From Campylobacteraceae bacterium (GTDB lineage: Bacteria; Campylobacterota; Campylobacteria; Campylobacterales; Sulfurospirillaceae): a DNA stretch of 6,678 nucleotides. The notes beneath the pieces were generated by a model that worked only from the letters and a program-made list of their open reading frames with translations, was not told the origin of the DNA and ran no database searches. Shown piece after piece: positions 6,245 to 6,678 of this stretch. The stretch is taken from contig JALVAU010000360.1 in assembly GCA_027011025.1 (NCBI GenBank), positions 1 to 6,678 of the forward strand, given 5' to 3'. Each line of letters opens with the position of its first letter. Positions within the stretch are counted from its first letter, which is position 1. Position numbers and translations under genes: made by a program.

Positions 6245-6607
6245 CTATACCATAAGCTTTTTGACAGCCATAAAAAATTTCTTTTTATTAAAAGGCTTTA
6301 ACATCCATGCTCTAACACCTAGGGCTTGACCCTTGGCTTTAAGAGCAGGGTTTGATTCTGTTGTGAGCATTATGATTGGTATATATTTGTATTGTGCATC
6401 TTGTTTTATATTTTCAACCATCTCTAGTCCGCCCATAATCGGCATATTTACATCGCTAAATATAAGGTCAATTTTATGCAGAGCCAACAACTCTAAACCT
6501 TCTTGACCATTTTCTGCCGTTATCGGTTCATGCCCAGCCTCAGAAGCAGCGCTAGATGCAACTGAACGAATAAGGCTTGAGTCATCTACTATCAGTATCT
6601 TTCCCAT
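6245..6607 (-). CDS. cheY: CheY-like single-domain response regulator
   Basis: This 120-aa protein is one complete receiver domain with no output domain, the usual length of CheY. Visible active-site residues are the acidic pair D8/D9, phospho-acceptor D52 in SDVNMP, the switch threonine T82 in LTTE, and K104 in LKPF. The position of E. coli CheY Tyr106 is W101, so the aromatic switch residue is Trp. It should receive phosphate from the CheA encoded two genes downstream. Whether it acts on the flagellar motor or on another target cannot be read from sequence. It is the first visible gene of the operon, has a good Shine-Dalgarno (AAAGGA), and ends 9 nt before the STAS gene. It is clearly a receiver protein; the cheY name rests on its context with CheA. 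Confidence 0.93.
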   Translation of the reverse strand: MGKILIVDDSSLIRSVASSAASEAGHEPITAENGQEGLELLALHKIDLIFSDVNMPIMGGLEMVENIKQDAQYKYIPIIMLTTESNPALKAKGQALGVRAWMLKPFNKKKFFMAVKKLMV

Positions 6608-6678
6608 TGTAAAATTTCCTTTATATTAAAAGTCTATAAATTTTATCTCTTTAAACATTAAAATAATCTTAATAAAAC
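6608..6678 (-). promoter_or_regulatory. Operon leader, possible promoter upstream of cheY
   Basis: This is the 71-nt AT-rich stretch before the first visible gene, with stop codons in all three minus-strand frames, so it is probably non-coding. A Shine-Dalgarno AAAGGA (6617-6622) precedes the cheY ATG by 9 nt. Candidate minus-strand -10 hexamers are TTTATA (6635-6640) and TAATAT (6623-6628). No convincing TTGACA-like -35 is visible, and I see no sigma-54 (GG/GC) or sigma-28 signature. Campylobacterota sigma-70 promoters often lack a clear -35, so a promoter here is plausible but unproven. Transcription could also start further upstream, outside the window. Confidence 0.3.

Noticed and set aside
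6608..6678. sigma-54 or sigma-28 flagellar-type promoter
   Set aside because: No GG-N10-GC pair and no CGAT-type -10 could be found in the leader; only weak AT-rich -10 candidates are present.

Overview
The window is one tightly packed minus-strand operon for a bacterial chemosensory (Che) system. The DNA is AT-rich, with many ATA (Ile) and AGA (Arg) codons. CheV is present, and the gene packing and protein style resemble Campylobacterota (Sulfurimonas/Arcobacter-type bacteria). That taxonomic placement is inference from composition and gene content, not a database result.

In transcription order (high to low coordinates) the operon runs: leader (6678-6608); cheY, a single-domain response regulator (6607-6245); a STAS-domain protein (6235-5969); cheA, a histidine kinase (5976-3874); a soluble, sensor-less methyl-accepting chemotaxis protein (3858-2257); cheW (2247-1750); cheV, a CheW-REC fusion (1736-795); and cheR, a methyltransferase (787 to the window edge, 3' end missing). 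Gaps between genes are 7 to 15 nt, and STAS and cheA overlap by 8 bp. No terminator, internal promoter, tRNA or mobile element was seen, and no stretch over 100 bases lacks a gene. Plus-strand ORFs are shadows of these genes.

Working model from known Che families: receptor, CheW and/or CheV and CheA form a cytoplasmic array. CheA autophosphorylates at His44 and passes phosphate to CheY and to the REC domain of CheV. CheR methylates receptor glutamates and may be held by the receptor's C-terminal pentapeptide. No CheB, CheD or CheZ lies in the window; cheB and cheD could follow cheR beyond position 1. CheA has no fused C-terminal REC domain, unlike the classical CheA of Campylobacter and Helicobacter, so this is probably an additional chemosensory system rather than the canonical cheVAW locus.

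The most notable features are: the receptor has no membrane segment or recognisable sensor, but an N-terminal leucine zipper and about five tandem HAMP units; a perfect 50-bp direct repeat in frame inside that HAMP array; a signalling hairpin one heptad shorter per arm than E. coli Tsr; and a STAS protein lacking the usual phosphorylatable serine.
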